Source: Aquarana catesbeiana (taxonomy: Eukaryota > Chordata > Amphibia > Anura > Ranidae). From it: a stretch of DNA of 64,000 bases. Position 1 is the stretch's first letter, and each line of letters opens with the position of its first letter. The position numbers and the translations under genes are program-made. A model generated the notes under the pieces. The model had not been told where the DNA came from. It made no database searches and saw only the letters and a list, made by a program, of their open reading frames with translations. The stretch spans positions 326,827,746 to 326,891,745 of the forward strand of contig NC_133327.1 of NCBI RefSeq assembly GCF_042186555.1. The letters run 5' to 3'. Of the stretch, positions 11,640 through 21,540 are shown piece by piece.

Positions 11640-11999
11640 AGGTTTCATTCAGACAGGTGATTAAGCTCCTCCTCGGCGCAGAGCCGCTGGCAGATGCATG
11701 TGTATCCGCCTCGCAGCTGTGTGCAGGCAGCCTATAGAAGTGGAAGCACACAAAGCAGCTGCATAGACATAATCACATTTCAATCTTTGAGATGCTGGCA
11801 GGAGTGGGTGTATGTATTTTAACACAGAGCCTCTGCATTTAGATCTGTGCATCCACTCCAGCCCGGTGTAAAACTTTGACATGAGATTTTGTCTGTGCAG
11901 CCACTGTGTGCATTTGTCTGCACACAGCACTGAGGTGGATGTACACGCAGCAGACATCGGCTCTGCGCTGAGAAGGGGTTGCCTGTCTGAAAAAGATCT
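11640..11999. mobile_element. Hairpin MITE
   Basis: Arms TTCAGACAGGTGATTAAGCT, then CTCCTCGGCGCAGAGCCG, face CGGCTCTGCGCTGAGAAGG and TTGCCTGTCTGAA. The interior carries further inverted blocks (GAGGTGGATGTACACGC and similar). TTA precedes it and TAA follows it, but the match is not exact. Confidence 0.55.
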
Positions 12000-12015
12000 A
12001 AAAGTGTCCCCAACT

Positions 12016-12861
12016 TTAACCACTTCAATACCAGGCACTTTCACCCCTTCCTGCCCAGGCCAATTTTTAGCTTTCAGCTCTGTCACATTTTGAATGACAA
12101 TTGCGCGGTCATACAACACTGTACCCAACAAATTTTTTATCATTTTGTTCCCACAAATAGAGCTTTCTTTTGGTGGTATTTGATCACTGCTGGGGTTTTT
12201 ATTTTTTGCGCAACAAATAAAAAAAGACCGAAAATTTAGAAAAAAAAAAGTTTTTCTTTGTTATAAAATTTTGTAAAGAAGTAAGTTTTCTCCTTCAATG
12301 ACAGGTACTGATGACGCTGCACTGACGGGCACTGGTATGCAGCACTGATGGGCACTGGTAGGTGACACTAATATACACTGGGTGGCGCTGCTGGGCATCA
12401 CTGATGAGACATCTGGCAGGCATTCATAGTGGGCACTGACTGGCCACACTTGTGGGCACTGATTGGCATCGTTTAGGGCACTGTGTGGCATCCCTGGTGG
12501 CAATGGGGGGCATACCTGCTCATCAATATGTGGTGGGCGCCCTGGTGGTCCTGGTGGCCACCCAGGTAGTCCAGTGTGGGCATCCGCGCGCGCAGGGGCT
12601 GATAAACAGCACAGACCCCCCCTGTCAGGATGGTTCTTCCTATTTACACTGTGATCAGCTGTTATTGGACACGGCTGATCACGTGGTAAAGAGCCTCCAT
12701 CAGAGGCTCTTTACTGAGATCAGTGTAGCAGTGTTTCAGACTGACACACCACTCCAACCGAACGCCGCACTGCGCGCCCCCCATGGGCAGGCAGTTATCG
12801 CGCTGGACGTCATATGACGCCTGGACGTCATTTTGCTATAGGCTGGGTGGGAAGTGGTTAA
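12016..12861. mobile_element. piggyBac-like TTAACCACTT element, complete 846-bp copy
   Basis: Bounded by TTAA at 12016-12019 and 12858-12861 with short inverted termini TTAACCACTTC and GAAGTGGTTAA. The interior includes GACAATTGCGCGGTC and CCACAAATAGAGCTTTCTTT, the same as in the outer element starting at 30246. A degenerate GGGCACTG minisatellite fills the middle. No transposase frame; it would need enzyme supplied in trans. Confidence 0.8.
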
Positions 12862-13204
12862 GATACGAATAAATCAGTTAAACATTTTATTCATGTAAAA
12901 ATGGCGATACACTTTTAGGCTTTTGTTCTAACAGACTTCCTCCATCAACACTAAACAGTGCAGATGGAGGAATTTCCCCATCCGGCTGTTGTTTTGGAGG
13001 CTATTGTATTTTGACAGCTGGCTCCAGCGGCTGTCGGAAAACATGAACAGTGCCTGCATCTGATTAGATGCAGGCGCTGTTAGGCCAACAGTTTCCCACT
13101 AAGTGATGCTGACGGGGGCAACCATGGCTTGATTTTGGTCCAATTTAACATAAATCAGCCCCAATTCGAGCTGTGTGTGGCAGTTTTGAAGGAGCTGTAA
13201 AGGC
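12862..13204. other. Degenerate hairpin-rich DNA, family unknown
   Basis: Contains CTTCCTCCATC...GATGGAGGAA and GATGCAGGC self-complementary blocks suggesting a decayed MITE, but no clear termini. Confidence 0.4.
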
Positions 13205-13246
13205 AGAAGGTTTTTGATCTTAATGCATTAAGATCAAAAACCTTCT
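13205..13246. repeat. Perfect 42-bp palindrome
   Basis: AGAAGGTTTTTGATCTTAATG and its exact reverse complement meet at a central ATGCAT with no mismatch and no spacer. It lies in G+C-richer repeat DNA that continues to about 13430. It is probably the tip or terminus of a MITE that can extrude as a cruciform. Confidence 0.9.
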
Positions 13247-13724
13247 GTGTGTAGCAGCCTTCCCAGCACCCCCTAAAACTTACCTGATCCCCATCGATCT
13301 CCAGCGATGTCCATGAGTGTCTCAGCTGTCCGGGACTCATCTCCTTATTGGCTGAGACCCAGCAGTTGTGCCATTGACTCCCGCAGCTGTCAATCGAAGT
13401 CAGTTAGCCAATCAGGGGAGAGAGGGGGCAGGGCCGGATTGGGGCCCTGTGTATGAATGGACACACGAACCTGTGCCTTTTTTTTTTTTTTTTTTTTTCT
13501 CCCTCTTATTTTTAGCAGATGATCCTACTAGTAACCCTCGGGCCACAATTGTTGAAGGGATTATTACATTGCCAACAAATAATAATAGAAACACTAAATA
13601 TAAAACATATAAAGTTTATTTATACAGAGAAGAAATCAGACCAATAAAAAAAACATTCACACATCTCCAATCAATGGTCAGAAAAGTTTGGTTGAATAGA
13701 TGGTTAAGAAGTAGTTTTATCCCA

Positions 13725-13754
13725 ACATGTTTTGCCAAGGTTGGCTTCTTCAGA
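13725..13754 (-). ncRNA. Hammerhead ribozyme-like motif, decayed
   Basis: On the minus strand: CTGAAGA (13747-13753), stem II GCCA/TGGC, then AAAACATGTTGG where a functional core would need GAAAC. ACATGT is exactly what ACGCGT becomes after CpG decay on both strands, and the GAAA-to-AAAA change also fits CpG loss. So this looks like an old copy of the motif seen intact at 44892 and 43415. Confidence 0.5.
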
Positions 13755-13778
13755 GGATTATGGACCACCATTAGTAAT

Positions 13779-14953
13779 TTAACCACTTAAGGACTGAGTC
13801 TCTTCTTGAGGCTTGTTGTTTACAAGTTTAAAATCAGTTTTTTTTTTTTTCTAGAAAATTACTTAGAACCCCAAACATCATATATATTTTTTTTCAGCCT
13901 AGAGAATAAAATGGCGGTCATTGCAATACTTTACGTCACCCCGTATTTGCGCAGCGGGCTTACAAGCACAATGTTTTTGGAAAAAATACAATTTTTTTTT
14001 TTTGAATTAAAAAATAAGATGACATTAAAGTTAGCCCAATTTTTTTCTATATTGTGGAAGATAATATTACGCTGAGTAAATTGATACCCAACATGTCACG
14101 CTTCAAAATTGTGCCCGCTCGTGAAATGGCAACAAATTTTGGCACTTAAAAATCTCCACTGGTGACGGCTAAAAATTTCTACAGGTTACCAGTTTTGAGT
14201 TACAGAGGAGGTCTGGTGCTAGAATTATTCCACTCTTAACGATCATAGCGATACCTCACATGTGTGGTTTGAACACCGATTTTATATGCGGGCGCGACTT
14301 ACGTATGTGTTCTCTTCTGCGCGCGAGCTCAGCGGGACAGGGTGCTTTAAAATATTTTTTTTTTTCTTATTTATTTTACCTTTTTATTTTTACACTGTCC
14401 TTTTAAAAAAAATTGGGTCAATTTTATTCCTATTACAATGTAAACATCCCTTGTAATAGAAAAAAAGCATGACAGGACCTCTTAAATGTGAGATCTGGGG
14501 TCAAAAAGACCTCAGATTTCATATTCACACTAAAATGCAATAAAAATAAATTAAATGTCATTAAAAAAAAAAAAAAAAATGTCCCCTTTAAGAGCATTGG
14601 CCAGAAGTGACGTTTGACGTCGCTTCCGCCCTCCAGTGCTATGGAGCTGAGCGGGGGCCATCTTTCCCTCACTCGGCATCCAGGCAGTGAGGGGAGTGGA
14701 CGCGATTGTCTCCGCCGCTACTGGCGAGTCGGGTAAGCGGCGGAGACAACCGAAGCGCGGCGGGAGGGGGCGGCCCTCTCCCGTCCCCGAACAAAGTGAT
14801 CTCGTGGCAAATCCGCTGAAGAGACCACTTTTATCCTAAAGAGAACCGCACGCCATTCCTGAAAATATCGGGGTTATGGCAGCTAGCTGCTGCCATAACC
14901 CCGGTATATAACGGCAAAAAAACAACGTACAGGTACGTTTAATTTGTGGTTAA
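13779..14953. mobile_element. piggyBac-like TTAACCACTT element, 1.17 kb copy
   Basis: TTAA at 13779-13782 and 14950-14953, with termini TTAACCACTTAAGGACTGAG and TTTGTGGTTAA. It holds T-rich stretches, an ACCCAACATGTCACGCTT segment shared with 18655-18675 and (reversed) 34760-34790, and a strong hairpin GGGGTTATGGCAGC/GCTGCCATAACCCC near 14870-14905. It is inserted into the palindromic element at 13540-15138. Confidence 0.8.
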
Positions 14954-15157
14954 ACTATACAAAAAAAAAATCACATATAAATGTGATATATGTATAAATA
15001 AACTTTATATGTTTTATATTTAGTATTTCTATTATTTTGGCACCCTAATAATCTCTTCAACAATTGTGGCCCGTATATACTATTTCAGGGATGAGGTTCT
15101 GGATTTAACGTTATCACCTAGCTAATTTATTGCATGAATACTAGTAACCCTCCTGTC

Positions 15158-15626
15158 TTAAAGCGGAGTTCCACCCAAAAATGGAACTTCCGCTTTAAGG
15201 GAAGGTGACCCCCTGACATGCCACGTTTGGCATGTCATTTTTTTGGGGGGGAGCAGATACCCTCTTTTTAGAGGGTCCCAGCTCCCGCTTCCTCCCGACA
15301 CACTGCGGCACCAGAAGGGAGATCACCTCTCCCCCTTCCCACACGGCAATCATCTGGGACACGTCACAGGTCCCAGATGATTGCCTGGCCAATCACGGCG
15401 TGGCTTGCCCATGCGCAGTCGGTGCCCGGCGGTGAATCCACAGCCGGGCGCCCACAGTTACAATGCCAGTGCCGCAGAGAGGAGGGGGAGATGAGCGGGG
15501 CTTCGTTCCCCTGCATCGCTGGACCCTGGACAGGTAAGTGTCCGATTTATTAAAAGTCAGCAGCTGCAGTATTTGTAGCTGTTAACTTTTTTAATTTATT
15601 TTTTTTTAAGCGGAACTCCGCTTTAA
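15158..15626. mobile_element. TTAA MITE, TTAAAGCGGAGTTCC family
   Basis: TTAA at both edges (15158-15161 and 15623-15626). Termini TTAAAGCGGAGTTCC and GGAACTCCGCTTTAA are perfect inverted repeats over 15 bases. Subterminal TAAAAGTCAGCAGCTGCAGT is shared with the copies at about 56085 and 61700. No coding capacity. Confidence 0.88.
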
Positions 15627-16540
15627 TCCAGGTACACACAGTTGTTTTTTTTTTTTTGTGCAATCCAGCAAGTTGCACAAAAAAACCTGTCAGCTCCAGT
15701 CCGAGCCGCTCTACTAACTATACAAGGTTAGTTCAACGATCTCCCCCGTGACCTGTTTGTTATGTTCTGACAGGGGGGTGCCCCACCTTTCCCCTATCAA
15801 CTGTGGATTAGGAGAAAAAAAAGAAAGGCAAGACACAGTCCTGATTCAAGTGAAAACTAGAAACCACATTAGGCATGAAAGATGGATGCAACATCACCTT
15901 ATGATGCAAGACCAAGAATGGCTCCTTGCATGAAAGAGCTCTGACACTCTTCTTGTCGAAGTGATATCAAACAAAGAAGCCAGCTTCTGAGTCAAAGGAC
16001 TAACAAGTTTCTTGAACTGGTTCAAAAGGTGGTTTCTGCAAGGACCATCAAGACCAAGCTCACTTGTCAGAAATTATCAGGCTGATAACAGAAGAACAGA
16101 TAACAGAAGAATGAAGCAGGAGACAGCTACAGGACAAAGTGCTTTGAAGAGAGATAAGAAAACACTGCAGACATATGTGCCTAGCTCAAATTTCATGAAT
16201 CTGGTTTACATCCACTTAAATGATACTTAGGGCCAAGCTCCCAATTGGAGATAGGAAAAAAATCTCCCATTCACAAATTTCCACAGGCGACATTTCCTGG
16301 CTTCACACCAGGCATATAAGATTTCCAAGTCATGTAATGGAAGCTCCCCGAAGCCGGCTTCTAGGCGTAGACTAGGGAGAACTGGTCCCTAAGGTATTAC
16401 CAGTACATCTACCCCTATTGCTAGTGGGACTCTCATCTCAGACCCAACCTGTCCAATTTTTTATAGAGCCTGGAATCCAGTAGATTCACCTGCAGAGTTC
16501 CCCCAGTGCTGACAGATTGCAGAGAACGTCACGGGATGCA
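15627..16540. other. No gene recognised
   Basis: Includes a short T run at 15643-15657. The rest may be the degraded continuation of the DIRS-like remnant on its right, but no motif was identified. Confidence 0.4.
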
Positions 16541-16559
16541 GGGACCACTGTCCCGCTAT

Positions 16560-17510
16560 TAGTTGCTAATGACTGGGAAAAACTCCTGCCAGTTTTCTAT
16601 ATATGGAATATGTGCTGGCGACAGACGGCACATGCTATTCTGCCCCAGAAAAAATGTTTCACCTTCCTGAGCTGCTCGACTCCTATGTCTCCCTGGTGGT
16701 TGATATATGCCACTGCAGTGGCATTGTCGGACTGAACACTGACCACAAACCTGTGCAACTGGTTCGTCCAATAATGCAGAACAAGGTGTACCGCCCGAAT
16801 TTCCAAGATATTAATGGGTGGCAATCTCTTCTGTGGAGACCAAGTCCCTTTAACTGTAGCCATCTCCAAACAGTCCCCCAATTTAAGAGACTTTCATCAG
16901 TGGTTATTATCTTCCATATCGCTGGAAGGAAATATTTCCCCTGCTCCAGATTCCAAGCAATCAACCATCAATTCGAACTCTGCAATACCCCAGGGACAGA
17001 TCCACTCTGGCAATCCAATGTTTAGACCTTCATGTTCCAAACAGAAAGAATGTTCCTCTGCAAAAGACCTGGAGTAGAACTGCATGTAAGGAACCGCTTC
17101 AACATAAATATAATTTCCTCCTGCAGAGACGTATTGCAGGATACCCTTTGCTTCCTATATTTCACTTTAAATCTTGAATTGACTGCTCCCTGAGCAAGAT
17201 TATTGAGGTATCCTGGGATTGACACCTCCTGCATTTTCTGCAAGTCCATCCCCGGGGCTAGGCTCTTTGTGAATCCTCGGGGGGCTGTGGCAAGCCCGAA
17301 AGGCAATGTCACAAAACGAATATGGTGATGTTCTACTGCAAATCGCAGAAACCTTTGCGCCTGGAAAAAAACTGGCACATGAAGATATGCATCATTTTAT
17401 GCATCATGGACACCCAAAATCTACCCAAGCAGAGATGCCATCACTGATCAGACCGACCTCATCTGAATAGAAGGATATTTAGAAATTTGTCTAGTGCCTT
17501 GAGACAAACA
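16560..17510 (-). pseudogene. DIRS-like retroelement RT and RNase H remnant
   Basis: Read on the minus strand. RT sequence begins near 17510. NDAYLHVPVFFQAQRFLRFA and VTLPFGLATAPRGFTK are typical of DIRS-type RTs; the catalytic box reads YLNN instead of YLDD. After several frame changes, RNase H follows: IITTDESLLNWGTVW (16890-16930 area), PINILEIRAVHLVLHYW and VQSDNATAVAYINHQGD (16690-16800). These supply the expected Asp, Glu and Asp. No tyrosine recombinase or terminal repeats were recognised. DIRS elements copy RNA to DNA and integrate with a tyrosine recombinase. This copy is inactive because of frameshifts, stops and the lost YLDD aspartates. Confidence 0.8.
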
Positions 17511-17721
17511 AAACTGGGGTCGCTACCAATTGAGTGGTTACAATAATGAGCCCATAACTTCTGCTCCAAGAGCCAATGCAAAGCAAAAGGCTGATGACCC
17601 TGAAGGTCCCAAGAAGTGTACTTCGCCTACCAGGTTTCTGCCGGCTAAAGACTGAGCGAACCACCTCAGAGACTGCCCTAAGATACTCTGAAAACACAGC
17701 CTCCCTCACTCTGGAGGGGAA

Positions 17722-17841
17722 AAGCTTACAGCACCTGGTATTCCTGGGCAGTCTCCCATCCAAGTACTAACCAGGCTCAATCCTGCTTAGGCTTCAAGAT
17801 CAGCCAAGATCAGGCATGTTCAGGGTGATGTAGCAGCAGTC
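17722..17841 (-). rRNA. 5S rRNA-like sequence, probable pseudogene
   Basis: The reverse complement aligns end to end with vertebrate 5S rRNA over 120 bases. The internal control region is recognisable, including an intact GGTTAGTACTTGGATGGGAG C-box and an A-box-like CCTAAGCAGGATTG. The sequence ends GTAAGCTTTT, giving a T-run terminator. Many substitutions and an indel in the A-box area (GAAGCCTAAG) suggest a dispersed pseudogene or a 5S-derived SINE head, not a functional gene. A single copy is present here, next to the DIRS-like remnant. Confidence 0.85.
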
Positions 17842-18149
17842 CATCGCAGCTCTGCCAAACTCTTCTAACGACATTCTAATGCGTCAAAAATCACAGCAAT
17901 GCCAAACACCACAGTGGCTGAGATACACCTGAAACCAGTGGTCCATCGGGAGATGTGAACACCGCCAAATCACTGGACATTCCCCAGGCTGCCTCTCTCT
18001 TCTGGAACCATTTAACTCGTATAACAGGTAAACAATGTAGTAACTATATTTGCCAAAAACCTAATACGCAGTCCCCCAAGGATGCTGGCCCAAAACCATG
18101 CAACCATGTAGGTACGTAAGTACACAGATAAGCAGGTAAACCATTATGT
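17842..18149. other. No feature recognised
   Basis: Single-copy-looking DNA between the 5S-like sequence and a minisatellite. Confidence 0.5.
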
Positions 18150-18589
18150 GGGCACCCAGGTATGCAGTTGTATATGTATGTATTTGCGCTGTTTATGCCC
18201 TGATACAGTTTATACCAGTATGCAGTTCAATGCAAATACGCATGAATGTATACAGTTTCATGCCAACACACATGTACGCAGTTCCATGCCAAAATGCAGG
18301 TATGCAGTTTCATGCCAACAAGCCCGTATGCAGTTCATATGCAAAAAAAAAGCCTGTATGCAGTTCATATGCAAAAACACATGTATGCAGTTCATATGCA
18401 AATATGCATGTATTAGGGATGGGCCAAACACCCCCCAGTTCGGTTCGCACCAGAACATCTCGAAGAGGCAAAAAGTTCTAGCGAACATGCAAACTCTATG
18501 GGACACGAACATGAAAAATTAAAAGTCCTAATTTTAAAGGCTTATATGCAAGTTATTGCTATAAAAAGTTTATGGGAACCTGGGGGAAC

Positions 18590-18778
18590 TAAACAGTAAC
18601 GTTAGCCCAAGTTTTTGGTATAATGTGAAAGATGATGCTACGCCGAGTAAATAGATACCTAACATGTCATGCTTTGAAATTGCGCCCGCTCGTGGAATGG
18701 CGACAAACTATGTTACCTAAAAATCTCCATAGGCGGCGCTTTAAAAAAGACAAAAAAAAAAACGGTTATCAGGTTAGA
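18590..18778. mobile_element. Fragment of the TTAACCACTT family
   Basis: GATGCTACGCCGAGTAAAT, ACCTAACATGTCATGCTTTG and GCGCCCGCTCGTGGAATGGC match 14060-14130. Both ends of the element are missing. Confidence 0.7.
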
Positions 18779-18781
18779 GTT

Positions 18782-19020
18782 ATGCCGCGTACACACGAGC
18801 GGACTTTCCGGCATACTTGGTCCGGCGGACCAGAGTCCGCCGAACAATCCGACCATGTGTAGGCTCCGGCTGACTTTTTCCCGCCGGACCTAAATTTGAA
18901 ACATGTTTTAAATCTTTCCGTTGGACTCAGTTTCTGGCGGAAAGTCTGCTCGTCTGTGTGCTGGTCCGACGGACCAGATACGACGCAAGGGTAGGGTATT
19001 GCATTTCGCGCTCGCTGCAA
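18782..19020. mobile_element. TTA-type MITE fragment (GTACACACG family)
   Basis: TTATGCCGCGTACACACGAG is the left terminus. The interior has GGTCCGGCGGACC and GGTCCGACGGACC palindromes and GACCATGTGTAGGCTCC, as in the complete relatives at 24357 and 60898. The right terminus is cut off by the next repeat. Confidence 0.7.
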
Positions 19021-20046
19021 TAGGTCTGGTATGGATTATAAAGGGAAACCCCTACGCCGAAAAAATGGTGTGGGGTCCCTCCTAAAATCCATACCAGACC
19101 CCGATACGAGCAAGCAGCCCGGCCGGTCAGGAAAGAGGGTGGGGACGAGCGAGCGCCCCCCCCCTCCTGAACTGTACCAGGCCGCATGCCCTCAACATGG
19201 GGGGTGGGTGCTTTGGGGGAGGGGGGGGCCCTACGGGGCCCCCCACCCCAAAGCACCTTGTCCACATGTTGAGGACAAGGGCCTCTTCCCGACAACCCTG
19301 GCCGTTGGTTGTCAGGGTCTGCGGGTGGGGGGCTTATCGGGATCCGGGAGCCCCCTATAATAAGAGGGCCCCCAGATCCCGGCCCCCCACCCTATGTGAA
19401 TGAGTATGGGGTACATGGTACCCCTACCCATTCACCTAGGGAAAAAGTGTCAATAATAAAACACACTACACAGGTTTTTAAAATTAATTTATTAAACAGC
19501 TCCGGGGGGGTCTTCCTCCGGCTCCGGGGGGGTCTTCCTCCGGCTTCGGGGGTCCCTCCGGTTCCTCTTCTCCGCTCTGTCCAGCCTCTTCTCCCTGTGT
19601 TCCAGTTCTTCGGCCGGCTCCTCCGCTGTCTTCAGGCCGCTCTTTTGCCAGCGGAGGTCCGGACTTCTGGGCTTCTTGTCTTCTTCCCTCTTCTCTTCTC
19701 CAGATGTTGACACGACGCTCTCTCCGTGGACCGCTCTCTGAGGGCTCCGTTGTGACTTATATAGGCGGAGACCCCGCCCCCTTATGATGTCACAGTCCCT
19801 GGGCATGCTGGGACTGTGACATTCTAGGGGGCGTGGGCCCCCCTCCCCCAAAGCACCCACCCCCCATGTTGAGGGCATGCGGCCTGGTACGATTCAGGAG
19901 GGGGGGGCGCTCGCTCGTCCCCACCCCCTTTCCTGACCGGCCGGGCTGCGTGCTCGGATCGGGGTCTGGTATGGATTTTAGGGGGGACCCCATGCCGTTT
20001 TTTCGGCGCAGGGGCTTCCCTTTATAATCCATACTAGACCTAAGGG
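19021..20046. repeat. Large palindromic repeat with C-rich arms
   Basis: The left arm (GGTCTGGTATGGATTATAAA at 19023, then GGGGACGAGCGAGCGCCCCC) pairs with the right arm (GCGCTCGCTCGTCCCC, and TTTATAATCCATACTAGACC ending at about 20041). Arms are about 210 bp. The centre holds a TTGTC...GACAA hairpin near 19255-19315 and three copies of a 22-bp unit (GGGGGGGTCTTCCTCCGGCT) at about 19503-19550. Fragments of the same family recur at 20175-20290 and 20715-20960. No TSD was found for this unit alone. Confidence 0.7.
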
Positions 20047-20358
20047 CCTGGTATGCCCCGCGACGGGGCTTGCAAGGTGTCAATCTCGCCGATAAAAAAG
20101 GCAAGATTGACTTCCATTTCTAGTCCCGTCGTACCCGAGTCATGTTCAAAATGAACGGACTTGTCCATGTGTTATTAAATGTTATTAAAGGGGGCTTCCA
20201 GATTTCGAAAAGCCCCCCGCCCGCAGACCCCGACAACCACAGCCCAGGGTTGTCGGGAAGAGGCCCTTGTCCCCATCAACATGGGATTGAATTGATTGCA
20301 TTGCCCTCAGGTGGCTATCAAACACCTAGGTATAAATGTTCCATGTCCTATGTAATCT

Positions 20359-20712
20359 ATAAATGCTGAATAAAGGAATAATGGACTTTGTAGGCATGTA
20401 TAAAAATATATAACTATTTGTAATAATTCACATAAAATACATCCATATACAACACATAATATATGTGGTAGAGAAATTTGGGACACGGTGCTTTATCCTA
20501 GAGGTTACACTTGACTAATACTTCCTGTGTGGGTATTTCTTCAATATGGTCACACAGGAAGTATTAGTCAAGTATAACCTCACTGTGTCCCATATTTCTC
20601 TACCACATATATTATGTGTTGTATATGTATGTATTTTATGTGAATTATTAAAAATTGTTATATATTTTTATACGTGCCTACACGGGCCATTATTCCTTTA
20701 TTCAGCATTTAT
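20359..20712. repeat. Palindrome with arms of about 170 bp
   Basis: TAAATGCTGAATAAAGGAAT at the left pairs with ATTCCTTTATTCAGCATTTA at the right. Inward, GTGGTAGAGAAAT pairs with ATTTCTCTACCAC, and the tip is built of TACTTCCTGTGTG against CACACAGGAAGTA. It lies inside the 2.9 kb hAT-type insertion and interrupts the C-rich repeat family. Confidence 0.8.
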
Positions 20713-21540
20713 ACCCATCAACATGGGGACAAGGCGCTTTGGGGGGCACACCAAATCACCCCTCCCATGTTGAGGGCAAGCAGCCTGGTATGGTTCAGGA
20801 AGGGGGGGTGCTCCCTCCCCCCTCTTTCCTGGCCTTCCAGGCTGCATGTTCGAATAAGGATCTGGTACAGATTTTTTTTTTTTGGGGGGGGGGGGCACAC
20901 ACCATTTTTATTTTTTGGCATGGAGTTTCCCTTTTAAAATCTATACCAGACAGTCATAGGGTTCCCCTTAACCACTTCAATACACTGTCTATACTATATA
21001 CTCTGCACTGCATTATATATGCTACACTGACTGCATGCTCAATCCACTAACTACCCTGCCTAATCTCTCTCCATTAATGCACACTATACATGGCCGCCGT
21101 TGGAAGCAGCCTTATATAGTGTGGGGCATGGACTTAGCCCCATGGCTCTCACTATACATCACCCTGTGATTGGCCAAAGCATACAGCTCAGGTGCATGCT
21201 TTGTCCAATCAGCAGCCTTCAATGCACTGCAGTGCATTATGGGGCGCTTGGCGGTGGGTAAACATCCCACGAGCGCCCCATATGCTTGTTCTGCGAACAA
21301 ATGAATACCCAATGTTTGAGTCGAGCTCATCTCTAGCATGTATACAGTGCATATGCAAAATCACGTGGATGCAGTTCATAAGCAAATGCACATGGATGCA
21401 GTTCATTGCAAATACGTATCTATGCAGTTCATATGCAGTACGCATGTATGCAATTTATGGCAAATACGCATGTACGCAGTTCATATGCAAATACACATGT
21501 ATACAGTTTATATGCAATTATACAGGTATGCACACTATAA

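Larger units (their letters stand above)
13540..15138. mobile_element. Palindromic Penelope-like non-autonomous element, 14-bp target duplication
   Basis: Flanked by TACTAGTAACCCTC at 13526-13539 and 15139-15152. After removing the TTAA element inserted at 13779-14953, the element is about 428 bp. Its parts are a left arm starting GGGCCACAATTGTTGAAGG, a middle with a hammerhead-like motif, a right arm ending CAACAATTGTGGCCC (15058-15072), and a one-sided 66-bp tail (15073-15138). Arms match over about 90 bp. The long target duplication argues for target-primed insertion instead of DDE transposition. Assignment to Penelope-like elements is inference from architecture. Confidence 0.65.
18406..21343. 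mobile_element. hAT-type element, 2.9 kb, in minisatellite
   Basis: The element spans 18414-21335 and is flanked by GCATGTAT on both sides (18406-18413, 21336-21343). Ends are TAGGGATGGGCC and GAGCTCATCTCTA, imperfect inverted repeats of TAG(A/G)GATG(A/G)GC. Eight-bp duplication and TAG ends indicate hAT. No transposase frame was recognised. Its bulk is later insertions: a TTAA-family fragment, a TTA-type MITE fragment, and two large palindromes. Confidence 0.8.
18150..21540. repeat. Minisatellite of about 27-bp units, split by a hAT insertion
   Basis: Degenerate units of the form CATGTATGCAGTTCATATGC-AAATACA run from about 18150 to 18413 and resume at 21344-21540. Unit lengths vary from about 26 to 32 bases. 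The repeats on the two sides are in the same orientation and register, so the array existed before the 2.9 kb insertion. Frames through it (Cys-Ser-Ser-Tyr-Ala, Met-Gln-Phe) are repeat translations, not genes. Confidence 0.85.

Noticed and set aside
18150..18413. CRISPR-like array
   Set aside because: Units are contiguous and degenerate with no spacers; this is a eukaryotic minisatellite.
18146..18522. Overlapping 111- and 124-codon frames rich in Cys, Met and Gln
   Set aside because: They are translations of the 27-bp-type minisatellite in two frames.
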